DNA of 64,000 bases from UBA7236 sp964463165 (GCA_964463165.1 CAYXBK010000009.1:1-64000); one strand, 5' to 3'. Positions 8,901 through 17,803 are shown, counted from the stretch's first letter. Made by a program: numbers and translations. The notes: a model not told the origin generated them from the letters alone.

Positions 8901-10553
8901 ATGAAAAATATCAACCTTTTTCTTGCCTTCCTTTTTGCTGTTCAGATTTTATTCTCGCAATCAGCAACAGAAATTCAACTGAAGAATCATGTTTATTTTC
9001 TTGCTGATGACAAGCTGGAAGGACGTGCCACCGGAAGTAATGGCGAAAAACTTGCAAGTGCATATATTGCAAATCAATTTGCTGCTATCGGCCTGTCCCC
9101 CGCCGGAGGCGTGGATAATTATCTCGAAAGTTTTGAAGTAAACGCAGGTAAAAAAGAAGGCGCAGGTAATTCTATATCCTTTAATAATACGATTTACAAA
9201 TCACCCGAAGTATATCCCTATACATTTTCGGCAAATGGTCAACTTGAAGCGGATTTTCAATTTGCAGGATATGGAATTTCGGCAGCAGAACTAAATTATG
9301 ATGATTATGCAAATATTGATGTTAAAAATAAAATTGCAATTATAAAACTTTCTACTCCTGAGAGTGATAATCCACATTCCAAATTTGCTGATTATGCAGA
9401 TGCAAGAACGAAAGTTTTAATAGCGGTTTTGAAAGGTGCAAAAGGTGTGATTATTTATAATGATGATCCTGCAATCGAAAATCCTGTAAGAAATTATAAT
9501 CATAATTCACCGCGTGAAAGTATTCCGGTTTTATTTGCCGGAAAAAATATCATTGATTCTCTGAAATATTTTCATGGTAAAATTTCCATCAGCTCCGAAT
9601 TGACTGATATTATTAAAACCGGTCACAATGTTGTTGGGTATTTAAATAATGGCGCAGCAAATACAATTGTAGTTGGTGCGCATTATGATCATCTTGGTCA
9701 TGGCGAAATTGAGGGTTCGCTTTACAGGGGTGATCCTGCAATTCACAACGGTGCTGATGACAATGCAAGCGGTGTTTCTCTGCTGATAGAACTTGCAAGA
9801 AAATTATCTGGATCAGAGTTTAAAAACAATAATTATTTATTTCTTGCATTCAGTGGTGAAGAAATGGGCCTATTTGGAAGCAAGGCGTTTGTAAATTCAG
9901 AACTCATAAAAAAATACAGTATTAACTATATGCTCAATTTTGATATGGTTGGCAGGCTGGATACATCAAATACGCTTATTATCAACGGCACCGGTACTTC
10001 ACCGGCATGGAAAATACTGGATGATATAAAAATTGAAAATATTAAAATTAAAAAATCAGAGGGCGGGATCGGCCCGAGTGATCAGACATCATTTTATCTG
10101 AAAGATATTCCGGTGCTTCATTTTTTTACCGGTTCACACCAGGATTATCATAAACCGGGAGATGATGCAGATAAAGTGAATTATCACGGTATGGAATCAG
10201 TATTGGAATTTGTTTATGAACTGATTGGTGATTTAAATACGAATCAAAAAATTGAATTTACTAAAACGCAGGATGCATCAAATGAAGATGTTCCAAGTTT
10301 TAAAGTAACTCTGGGTGTTGTACCTGATTATGCATATAACGGAAAAGGGATGCGCATCGATGGTGTTTCAGACGGAAAACCCGCTTCAAAGGCAGGGCTG
10401 CTTGCAGGTGATATCGTAATAAAATTAGGCGATTATGATGTTTCCGAAATGATGAGTTATATGAAAGCCCTTTCCAAATTTTCAAAAGGGGATACCACAA
10501 ATGTTACATTTCTCAGAGAAGGGAAAGAATTAATTTTGCCCGTAACATTTTAA
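8901..10553 (+). CDS. Secreted M28 family metallopeptidase with C-terminal PDZ domain
   Basis: Zinc aminopeptidase-type enzyme of 550 residues with a signal peptide (about 1-20, FLAFLFAVQILFSQ). A PA-like insert spans about residues 105-200 (YDDYANIDVKNKIAIIKL). The M28 core shows its zinc and catalytic motifs: GAHYDHLG (His261), GADDNASG (Asp286), SGEEMGLFGS, NFDMVGR and FTGSHQDYHKPGDD. A PDZ domain closes the protein (about 465-550: GMRIDGVSDGKPASKAGLLAGDIV). It probably works in the periplasm or at the surface on peptides. The stop codon directly abuts the GTG start of tsaB, so the two are expected to be cotranscribed. Confidence 0.94.
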   Translation: MKNINLFLAFLFAVQILFSQSATEIQLKNHVYFLADDKLEGRATGSNGEKLASAYIANQFAAIGLSPAGGVDNYLESFEVNAGKKEGAGNSISFNNTIYKSPEVYPYTFSANGQLEADFQFAGYGISAAELNYDDYANIDVKNKIAIIKLSTPESDNPHSKFADYADARTKVLIAVLKGAKGVIIYNDDPAIENPVRNYNHNSPRESIPVLFAGKNIIDSLKYFHGKISISSELTDIIKTGHNVVGYLNNGAANTIVVGAHYDHLGHGEIEGSLYRGDPAIHNGADDNASGVSLLIELARKLSGSEFKNNNYLFLAFSGEEMGLFGSKAFVNSELIKKYSINYMLNFDMVGRLDTSNTLIINGTGTSPAWKILDDIKIENIKIKKSEGGIGPSDQTSFYLKDIPVLHFFTGSHQDYHKPGDDADKVNYHGMESVLEFVYELIGDLNTNQKIEFTKTQDASNEDVPSFKVTLGVVPDYAYNGKGMRIDGVSDGKPASKAGLLAGDIVIKLGDYDVSEMMSYMKALSKFSKGDTTNVTFLREGKELILPVTF

Positions 10554-11243
10554 GTGGCAATCATTTTACATATCGAAACTTCTGGGGCAATCTGCAGCGT
10601 TAGTATTGCTAATAATGAAAATGTAATTGCAGAAAAAACCGCATCTGAAAAAAATGACCATGCGTCTCAATTAACATTTTTGATCAGCTCTGTACTGGAG
10701 GATGTTGAAAAAAAAATTAATGCACTGGATGCCGTTGCCGTAAGCAGTGGTCCGGGATCATATACAGGTTTGCGAATAGGCGCTTCCACAGCAAAAGGAA
10801 TTTGTCATGCTTTACAAATACCAATTATCAGCATACCTACTTTGCAGGCAATGGCTGTTGGCGGATCTAAACATGCGGACGCTATTAATTTATTTTGCCC
10901 GCTGATCGATGCAAGGCGATCCGAATTGTTTGCTGCAGTTTACAATGTAAAAGGTGAAGAAATTTTTAAACCACAACCCGTCATTCTGAAGGAAAATATT
11001 TTTATTGAATTTCTTGAACATGAAAAGATCTTGTTTTTTGGCTCCGGTTTGGAAAAAAGCAAGCCCTTTCTCAATCATGTGCATGCTGTATTTCTGAATG
11101 ATTACATTCATAAATCGAGTTATTTTGCTGCATTGGCCTTTGAAAAATTTAAAAACGGCCTATTTGAAAACCTTGCCTATTTCGAACCGGACTATCTTAA
11201 ATCGGTATATACAACAAAGCAAAAATCTGCTGAAAAGGATTAA
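10554..11243 (+). CDS. tsaB: TsaB, tRNA threonylcarbamoyladenosine biosynthesis protein
   Basis: TsaB (YeaZ) is the non-catalytic ASKHA-fold partner of TsaD in making t6A37 on ANN-decoding tRNAs. The N-terminus ILHIETSGAICSVSI and the segment DAVAVSSGPGSYTGLRIGASTAKG are diagnostic, and LIDARRSELFAAVY follows. Length, 229 residues, is normal. The start is GTG and comes immediately after the TAA of the M28 gene. tsaC, tsaD and tsaE are not in the window. The C-terminal part is divergent, as is usual in this family. Confidence 0.95.
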   Translation: MAIILHIETSGAICSVSIANNENVIAEKTASEKNDHASQLTFLISSVLEDVEKKINALDAVAVSSGPGSYTGLRIGASTAKGICHALQIPIISIPTLQAMAVGGSKHADAINLFCPLIDARRSELFAAVYNVKGEEIFKPQPVILKENIFIEFLEHEKILFFGSGLEKSKPFLNHVHAVFLNDYIHKSSYFAALAFEKFKNGLFENLAYFEPDYLKSVYTTKQKSAEKD

Positions 11244-11250
11244 GATATTT

Positions 11251-11282
11251 TTTGTTTTCTAATATATTTTTTGTTAATTTTG
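11251..11282 (+). promoter_or_regulatory. Promoter of the tandem ArsR-type regulator genes
   Basis: TTTG at 11251-11254 and TAATTTTG at 11275-11282, with a 20-base spacer, match the -33/-7 consensus of the phylum. It lies just after tsaB and about 45 bases before the first regulator's ATG. Confidence 0.6.
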
Positions 11283-11317
11283 ATAGCTTACGCACCACAA
11301 GGGTGAGGCACTTAATA

Positions 11318-11324
11318 GAAGGAG
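11318..11324 (+). promoter_or_regulatory. Shine-Dalgarno-like ribosome binding site
   Basis: GAAGGAG sits 4 bases before the ATG at 11329. Strong sites like this are rare among the genes of this window, most of which have A/T-rich leaders, so it may mark transfer or a need for high expression. Confidence 0.55.
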
Positions 11325-11328
11325 AGCT

Positions 11329-11667
11329 ATGCCAGCCCATTCTACATTCAAATTAATTCATTCTGATTCTAATTCAGAAATAAAGCTGGAATATGGCGTA
11401 TTGCGTAAATCTGTCCTGGTTTTACGCTCCGTAAATCACAGTTTGAGACAAAAAATTATAAAACTTCTGCAAGATTCTCCTCAATTAACCGTAACCGAAA
11501 TATACAAGAGCCTGAGTTTAGAGCAATCCGTTGCTTCACAACACCTTGCAATTTTAAGAAGGAGTGGTGTGGTGATTACTAAGAGGGAAGGAAAATTTAT
11601 TTTTTATTCCTTAAATAAAACACGATTAAAAGAAATTGCCGGCCTGGTTTCAAATTTGATTTTATGA
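11329..11667 (+). CDS. ArsR-type winged-helix transcriptional regulator (first of a tandem pair)
   Basis: A 112-residue DNA-binding protein. The winged helix-turn-helix covers about residues 30-105: LRSVNHSLRQKIIKLL, then TVTEIYKSLSLEQSVASQHL as the recognition region, and REGKFIFYSLN as the wing. The protein has no cysteine, so the Cys-based ELCVCD metal site of classic ArsR/SmtB proteins is absent and the signal it senses is unknown. It has its own promoter and a strong ribosome binding site. It overlaps the second regulator by 4 bases (ATGA), indicating coupled translation and possibly a heterodimer. Confidence 0.9.
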   Translation: MPAHSTFKLIHSDSNSEIKLEYGVLRKSVLVLRSVNHSLRQKIIKLLQDSPQLTVTEIYKSLSLEQSVASQHLAILRRSGVVITKREGKFIFYSLNKTRLKEIAGLVSNLIL

Positions 11668-11984
11668 GTAAATCCGTACATGAATATATTTTTGAAAAAA
11701 TAGACCAGCAAATGCTGGATAAGGCATCCTATATTATCAGGGCAATCAGCCATCCATTGCGCCTGAAGATTATCAGTTATATCGATAAAAATAAAATTGT
11801 GAATGTTAATAAAATATACAATTCGCTTAATCTTGAGCAATCCATCACTTCCCAGCATCTCAATATTTTAAGAAACTCAAAACTTGTAATCACCCGCCGG
11901 GAAGGAAAATTTATTTTCTATTCGGTTAATTACAGCAAAATCATGAATATCTGCGAGCTTATTGATGCCTATAATATCAAATAA
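11664..11984 (+). CDS. ArsR-type winged-helix transcriptional regulator (second of a tandem pair)
   Basis: A 106-residue paralogue of the preceding gene. It shares the pattern IRAISHPLRLKIISYI, NKIYNSLNLEQSITSQHL and REGKFIFYSVNYSKI. It has only one cysteine, near the C-terminus (NICELID), so classical metal sensing is unlikely. The ATG overlaps the TGA of the first regulator. It ends 1 base before the stop of the convergent nadA gene. No transporter or other typical ArsR target lies beside the pair, so the regulated genes are probably elsewhere or the pair regulates itself. A recent tandem duplication is plausible. Confidence 0.9.
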   Translation: MSKSVHEYIFEKIDQQMLDKASYIIRAISHPLRLKIISYIDKNKIVNVNKIYNSLNLEQSITSQHLNILRNSKLVITRREGKFIFYSVNYSKIMNICELIDAYNIK

Positions 11985-11985
11985 A

Positions 11986-12987
11986 TTATAATCCTGCCTT
12001 TGCAGATATATCAAGCATTCTGTTAATTGATTTTCTCGCAAGGGAAATTGTCGGTTCACTGATTTGAATTTCCGGCAATTCATATTTAAGGGCGAGATAG
12101 ACTTTTTCAAGGGTATTTCTTTTCATATGTGGGCAATCGTTGCAGGCACATAAATTAGTTGGCGGCGCAGCGATAAAAGTTTTTTCAGGTGATGACAACT
12201 GCATCTGATGTAAAATACCTGTTTCCGTCGCAACAATAAATGCATTGCTTGAATCTGTCTGTGTATATTTTAGAAGCCCTGTTGTTGAACCGATAAAATC
12301 TGCTGTCTGTAATATATTTTCTTCGCATTCCGGATGAGCAATTATTTTTGCTTCAGGATGCTGCTTTTTCAATTTTAATATTTTCTCCAGAGAGAAAATT
12401 TCATGCACCATACAGCTGCCATTCCATAAAACCATCTTCTTTCCTGTTTTATTTTCGATATAACGACCCAGGTTCCTGTCAGGTGCAAATATGATAGGCG
12501 TATCCTTCGGTACGCTCTCAACGACTTTAACGGCGTTTGAGCTGGTACAGATAATATCACTTAATGCTTTTATTTCTGCAGTGCAATTGATATAGGAAAT
12601 CACCACGTGTCCGGGATGCTGTTCAATAAATTTTTTAAATAAAACAGGGGGGCAGGAATCGGCAAGCGAACAACCTGCTTTAGAATCGGGCATTACAACT
12701 TTCTTTCCGGGATTCAGGATTTTTGCCGTCTCCGCCATAAAATGAACACCGGCAAATAATATCATATCGGCGGTTGTTTTCACAGCATTCTGTGCTAATC
12801 CAAGGCTATCGCCAATATAATCGGCAATATCCTGAATGTCGGGCTCCTGATAATAATGCGCAAGTATTACTGCATTTTTTTCTTTTTTAAGGTTTCTGAT
12901 CTCTTCAAATAAATCAAGTGTCGGATCTACCTCTTCATCAATAAATCCTGTTCTTTCCAAAATTGAATAATCAACAGACTTCTCCAT
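11986..12987 (-). CDS. nadA: Quinolinate synthase A
   Basis: A [4Fe-4S] enzyme that condenses iminoaspartate with dihydroxyacetone phosphate to quinolinate in de novo NAD synthesis. The 333 residues include the N-terminal signature AHYYQEPDIQDIADYIGDS. Candidate cluster cysteines are in the segments INCTAEIKAL, HPECEENI and CACNDCPHMKRNTLEKV. The ATG at 12987 is clear. nadB and nadC are not in the window. nadD, acting later in the same pathway, is the next gene on this strand but 363 bases away. Confidence 0.97.
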   Translation of the reverse strand: MEKSVDYSILERTGFIDEEVDPTLDLFEEIRNLKKEKNAVILAHYYQEPDIQDIADYIGDSLGLAQNAVKTTADMILFAGVHFMAETAKILNPGKKVVMPDSKAGCSLADSCPPVLFKKFIEQHPGHVVISYINCTAEIKALSDIICTSSNAVKVVESVPKDTPIIFAPDRNLGRYIENKTGKKMVLWNGSCMVHEIFSLEKILKLKKQHPEAKIIAHPECEENILQTADFIGSTTGLLKYTQTDSSNAFIVATETGILHQMQLSSPEKTFIAAPPTNLCACNDCPHMKRNTLEKVYLALKYELPEIQISEPTISLARKSINRMLDISAKAGL

Positions 12988-13350
12988 ACTATGAATTATG
13001 ATTATAATATTTATATATATTAAAGGTCATCATGAGTGATGTGGATTGGTTGATAAAATTAATTCCACAATTTTGATAATAAAGTTTTAAAGAAATAATT
13101 TATTTCAATCAACAAACTACTAACATCAATAATTCAGATTCCATAAGATTTTCCATACTAATCAACATCCTGTTGGTACTGAACAAACAGCACAACTTTT
13201 TTCCGATAAACAAATAATCCACGGTTTTAAATTGTTGATAGCTGCCATCTTCCCAACAATTAAAGCGGCCGGAAATTAATAATGTAACAAACTAAAGAAC
13301 TTTCCCCATCTCACTAACAGGTACAAACATTTGTACAAACAGTATTGGTG
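12988..13350. other. 363-base AT-rich intergenic region between nadA and nadD
   Basis: No open frame of convincing composition and no RNA gene could be recognised. The region must contain the nadA promoter on the minus strand, but I found no clean TAnnTTTG match. The one clear structure is a 16-base palindrome, GTACAAACATTTGTAC, at 13321-13336 (7-base arms, 2-base centre), 14 bases past the nadD stop. It has no T-run, so an operator or protein-binding site is as likely as a terminator. Confidence 0.5.
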
Positions 13351-13935
13351 TCAGCCAATTTTACTTTTATAGAAATGCATTTCATTCAAATGTTGCCAAA
13401 CCTTTTCAGGCACAAGGTATCGTACCGATTTTCCCAAACTTAAATTATTCCTGATATACGTTGATGAAATATTGAGGATGGGAACATTAAAAAACCTGAT
13501 ATCTCCTTTTAGATCAGGTGTTTTCAGATCAGATTCCGTTCTTGTATAAATATAGATTTTATACAATTTCAAAATCTGCTCATAGTTTTTCCATTTGTTC
13601 AATGTAACCAGATTATCAGAACCCATAATCAGAATGAATTCGTTCCCTGGATATTTTTCCTGCAGATACGTTAATGTATCAATTGTATAAGATGGTTGCG
13701 GCAAATGAAACTCAATATTTGATGCCTGGAGTTTATAATTATCCTCAATCGCAAGATTCACCATATAGAGGCGGTGTTTTTCATCCAGCAATGAGTTTTT
13801 TGTTTTGAATGGATTTTGCGGAGATACAATAAACCACACCTGCTCCAAATCTGTATCTTCGGCAAAATAGTTTGCAATGATCAAGTGACCTATATGCACC
13901 GGATTAAATGAACCGAAAAACAAACCCGTCTTCAT
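13351..13935 (-). CDS. nadD: Nicotinate-nucleotide adenylyltransferase
   Basis: Transfers AMP from ATP to nicotinate mononucleotide, giving deamido-NAD. The 194-residue protein opens with the nucleotidyltransferase motif LFFGSFNPVHIGHL and carries FIVSPQNPFK and the C-terminal ISSTYIRNNL (ISSTxIR) signature, all diagnostic. The ATG overlaps the TGA of the upstream DUF1295 gene by 4 bases (ATGA), so the two are translationally coupled. Length is usual for the family. Confidence 0.97.
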   Translation of the reverse strand: MKTGLFFGSFNPVHIGHLIIANYFAEDTDLEQVWFIVSPQNPFKTKNSLLDEKHRLYMVNLAIEDNYKLQASNIEFHLPQPSYTIDTLTYLQEKYPGNEFILIMGSDNLVTLNKWKNYEQILKLYKIYIYTRTESDLKTPDLKGDIRFFNVPILNISSTYIRNNLSLGKSVRYLVPEKVWQHLNEMHFYKSKIG

Positions 13936-14717
13936 CCTTTTCTTTTTTTTGGTGGAAATGGGAAAAATGTGCTGGTTATTCTTTTGTATTCTGCATATTT
14001 ATCATTTCCCTCATACCTTTTTTCAAGTAATGTTACCCCCGACACCCTGAGCAATAAAAAAGTAATCAGCAAGGGAGATAAAATTGAAATATACCAAAAA
14101 CCCGAACCGATGGAAATAAGAAATATACCCCACCACACACATACTTCACCGAAATAATTAGGATGGCGGCTATATCTCCAAAGTCCCTGATCCATCACCT
14201 TACCCTTATTGTCCGGATTTTTCTTAAACCGAAGCAATTGAAAATCTGCGACAGTTTCGAAAAGCCAACCAAGCAGCCAAAGGATGACACCTGTTTGATT
14301 AATGTTTGAGAGATAATCACCAGACTCAGACATAATATTTAAAATAGAAAGAGAAATAACCAGCATCAGGCCGCCCTGAAGTAAAAACACTTTAAAAAAG
14401 CTGATCCACCAGGTATTTTCTTTCCAATTTGCCCTGAATGCCTGATACCTGGGATCTTCACCTTTTGACCGGTTTCTGAAAAAGATATGAATGGCCAGGC
14501 GCATTCCCCATAAAATTACAAGGTAGGCTACCAGAAATTGTTTCGGTAGTAACTCATCGAGACGATATGCGAAGTGAAGGGTTACCGCAATAAAACCCAA
14601 GCCCCAAAACCAGTCCACTATACTCATATCCTTTTTGAGCAGGCTCAGAAGCCAGACAAAGCTCATAATCAGAATTATCAGAAGGGCGGATGTACATACA
14701 TTTTGCAAAAGGGCCAT
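13932..14717 (-). CDS. DUF1295 family membrane protein (steroid 5-alpha-reductase-like fold)
   Basis: Polytopic inner-membrane protein of 261 residues with about six hydrophobic segments. The family pattern is clear: SIVDWFWGLGFI near the N-terminus, QGLWRYSRHPNYFGE at about 190, and a C-terminal LLEKRYEGNDKYAEYKRITSTFFPF. The RHPNYFGE stretch is shared with isoprenylcysteine methyltransferases and steroid reductases and probably contacts a nucleotide cofactor. The substrate is unknown. It is upstream of and coupled to nadD and divergent from the YceI lipoprotein gene. The link to NAD synthesis may be only operonic. Confidence 0.92.
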   Translation of the reverse strand: MALLQNVCTSALLIILIMSFVWLLSLLKKDMSIVDWFWGLGFIAVTLHFAYRLDELLPKQFLVAYLVILWGMRLAIHIFFRNRSKGEDPRYQAFRANWKENTWWISFFKVFLLQGGLMLVISLSILNIMSESGDYLSNINQTGVILWLLGWLFETVADFQLLRFKKNPDNKGKVMDQGLWRYSRHPNYFGEVCVWWGIFLISIGSGFWYISILSPLLITFLLLRVSGVTLLEKRYEGNDKYAEYKRITSTFFPFPPKKRKG

Positions 14718-14793
14718 AAAAGATTTTATAAAAAGTAAAGTTAAAGAACTTATTCATCCACATATATGTATATACATGCAAAATCAAACAACT

Positions 14794-15507
14794 ATGACAA
14801 GTAAAAATTTATTTCAATTACTGGTAATCATACCACTGATTGTTCTGGCGTCATGTAAGAATGCACCTGAAAGCGATGTAGCCATTACCGGAGAAGCTGT
14901 AGCTGTAGCTGAAACGAAAGGCAATGCGACATACCCGATTAATTTGACAGAAAGCAATATGGAATGGATCGGCACCAAGCTGTCTACCCATCACCATGGC
15001 GACGTTTCAATAAAATCAGGTGAGCTGAAATTAGACAATAATGAACTGGCCGGCGGTAAATTTTCAATTGACATGACAACTATTGTTGCCCGCGATAAAG
15101 GCAAGGAAGATATCAATGAAAGATTAACAGGTCATTTAAAATCTCCCGATTTTTTTGATGTTGCAAATTATCCTGAAGCAACATTTGAAATTACAGGAAT
15201 GAAAAAATATACAGGAACAGTTTCTGAACCGTCGAGCGGTGTAGAAGAAATTTCGGAATACAGAGTGAGCTCACCCAATTATTTAATATCCGGGAATTTA
15301 AAAATTAAAGACATCACAAAAAATATTGAATTTCCGGCAAGAGTAGATATAAATAACTCTGGTATTTCTGCAACAGCAAAATTTAATATCGATAGAAAGC
15401 TGTGGGGGATCGTTTATCCCGGTATGCCGGACGATATGGTGCAGGATATGATCTGGTTTGGTATTTCGATTAAATCTGATATTACGCAGGAAACCGCAAT
15501 GAAATAA
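14794..15507 (+). CDS. YceI-family lipoprotein
   Basis: Lipocalin-like YceI domain on a lipoprotein of about 237 residues. The signal peptide ends in the lipobox LASC (Cys about residue 18 from this start). The domain spans about residues 50-235: SNMEWIGTKLSTHHHGDVSIKSGEL-type opening, TTIVARDKGKEDINERL, then FDVANYPEATFEIT. Family members bind isoprenoid-like lipids, but this one's ligand is unknown. ATG 14794 is preferred over 14776 because the signal peptide then begins MTSKNLFQLL. The frame stays open upstream to 14635, but that stretch overlaps the divergent DUF1295 gene. Confidence 0.92.
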   Translation: MTSKNLFQLLVIIPLIVLASCKNAPESDVAITGEAVAVAETKGNATYPINLTESNMEWIGTKLSTHHHGDVSIKSGELKLDNNELAGGKFSIDMTTIVARDKGKEDINERLTGHLKSPDFFDVANYPEATFEITGMKKYTGTVSEPSSGVEEISEYRVSSPNYLISGNLKIKDITKNIEFPARVDINNSGISATAKFNIDRKLWGIVYPGMPDDMVQDMIWFGISIKSDITQETAMK

Positions 15508-15529
15508 AAAGAGTAGTGGTTGTTTTTAT

Positions 15530-15558
15530 AAAGCCGTGGAAAAATTTTCTACGGCTTT
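15530..15558. terminator. Bidirectional terminator between convergent genes
   Basis: AAAGCCGTGGAAAA at 15530-15543 pairs with TTTTCTACGGCTTT at 15545-15558 with a single G-T wobble position. The stem runs into T-rich sequence on both strands. It lies between the YceI lipoprotein gene and the lipocalin-like gene that ends at 15559, so it can serve both. Confidence 0.75.
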
Positions 15559-15978
15559 TTATTTTACAAAAGTAATTTCAACAAAACCTTTGTAATCATT
15601 TGCATTAATTTCCTGATGCATCACAACCTTGTTCTTGGTAAGGGATTTCACCGTATATTTTTCCAGGGCATCCAACTCCCCATCCATATATGTCATACTT
15701 ATTACATTCGTTTTGACATCTAATTCCCAAAAGCCTTTTACACCGTTTTTAAAATACTCGGAATGAATTTCAAGTGTTTTGTCTTCATTCAGAGTGTAAA
15801 CAGATGAAAGAAATTCTTTTTCACCGCTTTCTCTGTCGGCCGAAGATAAATTACTCACCTGCGCATCAAAAACGGAAGCTTTCCAGACACCGGAAACATT
15901 TTTTTGATTGATTTCAATTTCCTGATTGCAGGAAACAAAAAATATAAAGAGAACCGGAATCAGAAATTTAATTTTCAT
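15559..15978 (-). CDS. Small lipocalin-like lipoprotein, unknown function
   Basis: A 139-residue lipoprotein. The hydrophobic signal ends in FFVSC with Cys near residue 17. The rest looks like a short beta-barrel of the lipocalin-like type: VSGVWKAS near the start, YTLNEDKTLEIHSEYF, GFWELDVKTNVISMTYMDGE. No catalytic motif is seen. It overlaps the 3' end of the upstream T9SS gene by 11 bases, so the two form an operon. Function unknown; an envelope location is inferred from the lipobox. Confidence 0.75.
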   Translation of the reverse strand: MKIKFLIPVLFIFFVSCNQEIEINQKNVSGVWKASVFDAQVSNLSSADRESGEKEFLSSVYTLNEDKTLEIHSEYFKNGVKGFWELDVKTNVISMTYMDGELDALEKYTVKSLTKNKVVMHQEINANDYKGFVEITFVK

Positions 15979-17035
15979 TTAAAAATTTATTTGAAGAAAT
16001 AATTTGATCACCAACAATGAATTGAATCATATAAAATCCAGAAGGGATTTTATTATCCGGCTCTAATTTATTTATACCGCTGTTGAGGCCGTTGAATGTT
16101 TGAACTGTTTGACCCTGCATATTTATTATTACCGATTTTACATCATCAGGGTTTTTGAAATTACATTGAACATACAATGCATCCTGAACAACCGAATTAA
16201 TCAATGTAACAGAAAATTTATCTTCGGCAGGGCTCTCAACAGAATTCGTGACATCTTCATTTCTGTAAATTATTTGTGTGATTGTCTCCGCACCTAATAC
16301 ATTTTGTGAATTTATCTGCAGAACAGGAATTCCACCATTTTTGGCAAGCCATTTATATTCGGTGCTTGTGTAACTAAACGGAATTTCAATTGCATCATAT
16401 GTGATAATATCAGAAACCAACGAAACAGATTTTGTGCGCAATACCTCGTACGTTTGATAGGGCGTCGTTACGTTCCCCCAACCATCGACAGTAGTTGTAC
16501 GCTCTCTCGTTTCGGACCACGACCCGACACCCGGGATGTCTATCGAAAATGAACCGGTAGACGAAAAACTGTCACCAAATTCAAGCGGGAAAGAATAGAT
16601 AAGATCCTGATCCGAAAAACTAATGGGTAATGGAATACCACCGATCGTCCCCGCAAAACCGGTTAATGCAAATTCATCAGAGTTTTTTGCATAGTAATTA
16701 AACACATCTTCAACTGTGATATAATCATTTACAATATCTGAAACCGCTTGTTCCGCAATATCCGAACTGAGCCAAAGCCAAAAATAAACGGGATTCGTCT
16801 CTTCTTCATTCAGCCAGAAACTCGTATCGGTATTAAGCGGCTCCAGACCGGAAAAATCCCATTCAAAATCAGCGCCCGTGTTGTTTGGATCTATCGCTGT
16901 GACCGGATTTGCATTCGAAATGATATAAGAATCGTCGGCCGAAGCAAGATCGTCTTCCGTAATAATAATAGGAGTTTGTGCGGCGCCAATTGCGCAAATT
17001 GCGCTCAGGATGATAAAATAAAAAACAGATTTCAC
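15968..17035 (-). CDS. Secreted protein with T9SS type A C-terminal sorting domain, 355 aa
   Basis: Starts at GTG with a clear signal peptide (KSVFYFIILSAICAIGAAQ). The central region (about 25-260) is beta-rich, with an ITEDDLASADDSYIISNA start and a SETRERTTTVDGWGNVTTP stretch resembling structural surface proteins; I recognise no enzyme motif. The last 80 residues form the type A sorting domain: VKSVIINMQGQTVQTFNG, then PSGFYMIQFIVGD and SNKFLNEN. It is expected to be exported by T9SS and processed at the cell surface. It overlaps the downstream lipocalin-like gene by 11 bases. Function unknown. Confidence 0.85.
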   Translation of the reverse strand: MKSVFYFIILSAICAIGAAQTPIIITEDDLASADDSYIISNANPVTAIDPNNTGADFEWDFSGLEPLNTDTSFWLNEEETNPVYFWLWLSSDIAEQAVSDIVNDYITVEDVFNYYAKNSDEFALTGFAGTIGGIPLPISFSDQDLIYSFPLEFGDSFSSTGSFSIDIPGVGSWSETRERTTTVDGWGNVTTPYQTYEVLRTKSVSLVSDIITYDAIEIPFSYTSTEYKWLAKNGGIPVLQINSQNVLGAETITQIIYRNEDVTNSVESPAEDKFSVTLINSVVQDALYVQCNFKNPDDVKSVIINMQGQTVQTFNGLNSGINKLEPDNKIPSGFYMIQFIVGDQIISSNKFLNEN

Positions 17036-17086
17036 AAGGTTAATTTATTTGCTAAATTACTAAATCGCTGAAAAGTATTATTTTGG

Positions 17087-17800
17087 ATGATGATAAAATT
17101 GTTGCCATACGTGTTTGCCATTTTCGTTTTATCATGCAACAAAAATTATTATGCTGATGAAATGAAGATATCTTCCACCCTCTTGAACGAAAATTTACAA
17201 TTCATAGAAGTAAAAACTGATCGGGTTCCCGATTTTAAAGGAACAATGTATTTATACGAACGCAAATCAGTTGAAAAAGAATTTGTGCTGATTGATTCGT
17301 TTCCCATAACGATCGGTAAAAACGGATTTGCATGGGATCCTGTTTCGCCTTTAAAATTCGGATCACAGCGTGTTAAACATGAAGGCGACGGATGTTCGCC
17401 GGCAGGAATTTTTACACTGGGTAAAGTTTTCAGCTATCATCCGGTTGATCATTTGCATATGCCGTTTGTACAAGTAAATGAAAATGATCTTTGCGTGGAT
17501 GATGTGCATTCTGTTTATTATAATCAGTTGATCGATGCAGAAAAAACGGAATTAAAGGATTACAATAGTTTTGAACAAATGAAGCGCAACGACGATTTAT
17601 ATGAATATGGTGTTTGGGTAAATTATAATACCGATACAGTAATATCGGGAAACGGTTCTTGTATTTTTCTGCATATCTGGCGTGATGAAAATGCTCCAAC
17701 AAGCGGCTGCACAGCCATGCAAAAGGAAAATATGCTGAAATTAATTCACTGGCTCGACGAGAAAAAAAATCCTGTTCTGATTCAGTACAGCAGCATGTAA
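17087..17800 (+). CDS. L,D-transpeptidase family (YkuD-type) lipoprotein
   Basis: Predicted peptidoglycan cross-linking or remodelling enzyme in the periplasm, 237 residues. The signal peptide ends in the lipobox VLSC (Cys about 17). The YkuD-like domain covers about 55-235: FPITIGKNGFAWDP, then GDGCSPAGIFTLG. The catalytic region is SCIFLHIWRDENAPTSGCTAM, where the His and the Cys of SGC are the expected active-site residues. ATG 17087 is followed by a second ATG. It converges with the metallopeptidase-like gene, whose stop is 4 bases away. Related proteins are often annotated only as L,D-transpeptidase family; the substrate is untested. Confidence 0.87.
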   Translation: MMIKLLPYVFAIFVLSCNKNYYADEMKISSTLLNENLQFIEVKTDRVPDFKGTMYLYERKSVEKEFVLIDSFPITIGKNGFAWDPVSPLKFGSQRVKHEGDGCSPAGIFTLGKVFSYHPVDHLHMPFVQVNENDLCVDDVHSVYYNQLIDAEKTELKDYNSFEQMKRNDDLYEYGVWVNYNTDTVISGNGSCIFLHIWRDENAPTSGCTAMQKENMLKLIHWLDEKKNPVLIQYSSM

Positions 17801-17803
17801 ATA

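Noticed and set aside
14635..14793. Longer start for the YceI lipoprotein
   Set aside because: It would overlap the divergent DUF1295 gene and place the lipobox in the middle of the protein.
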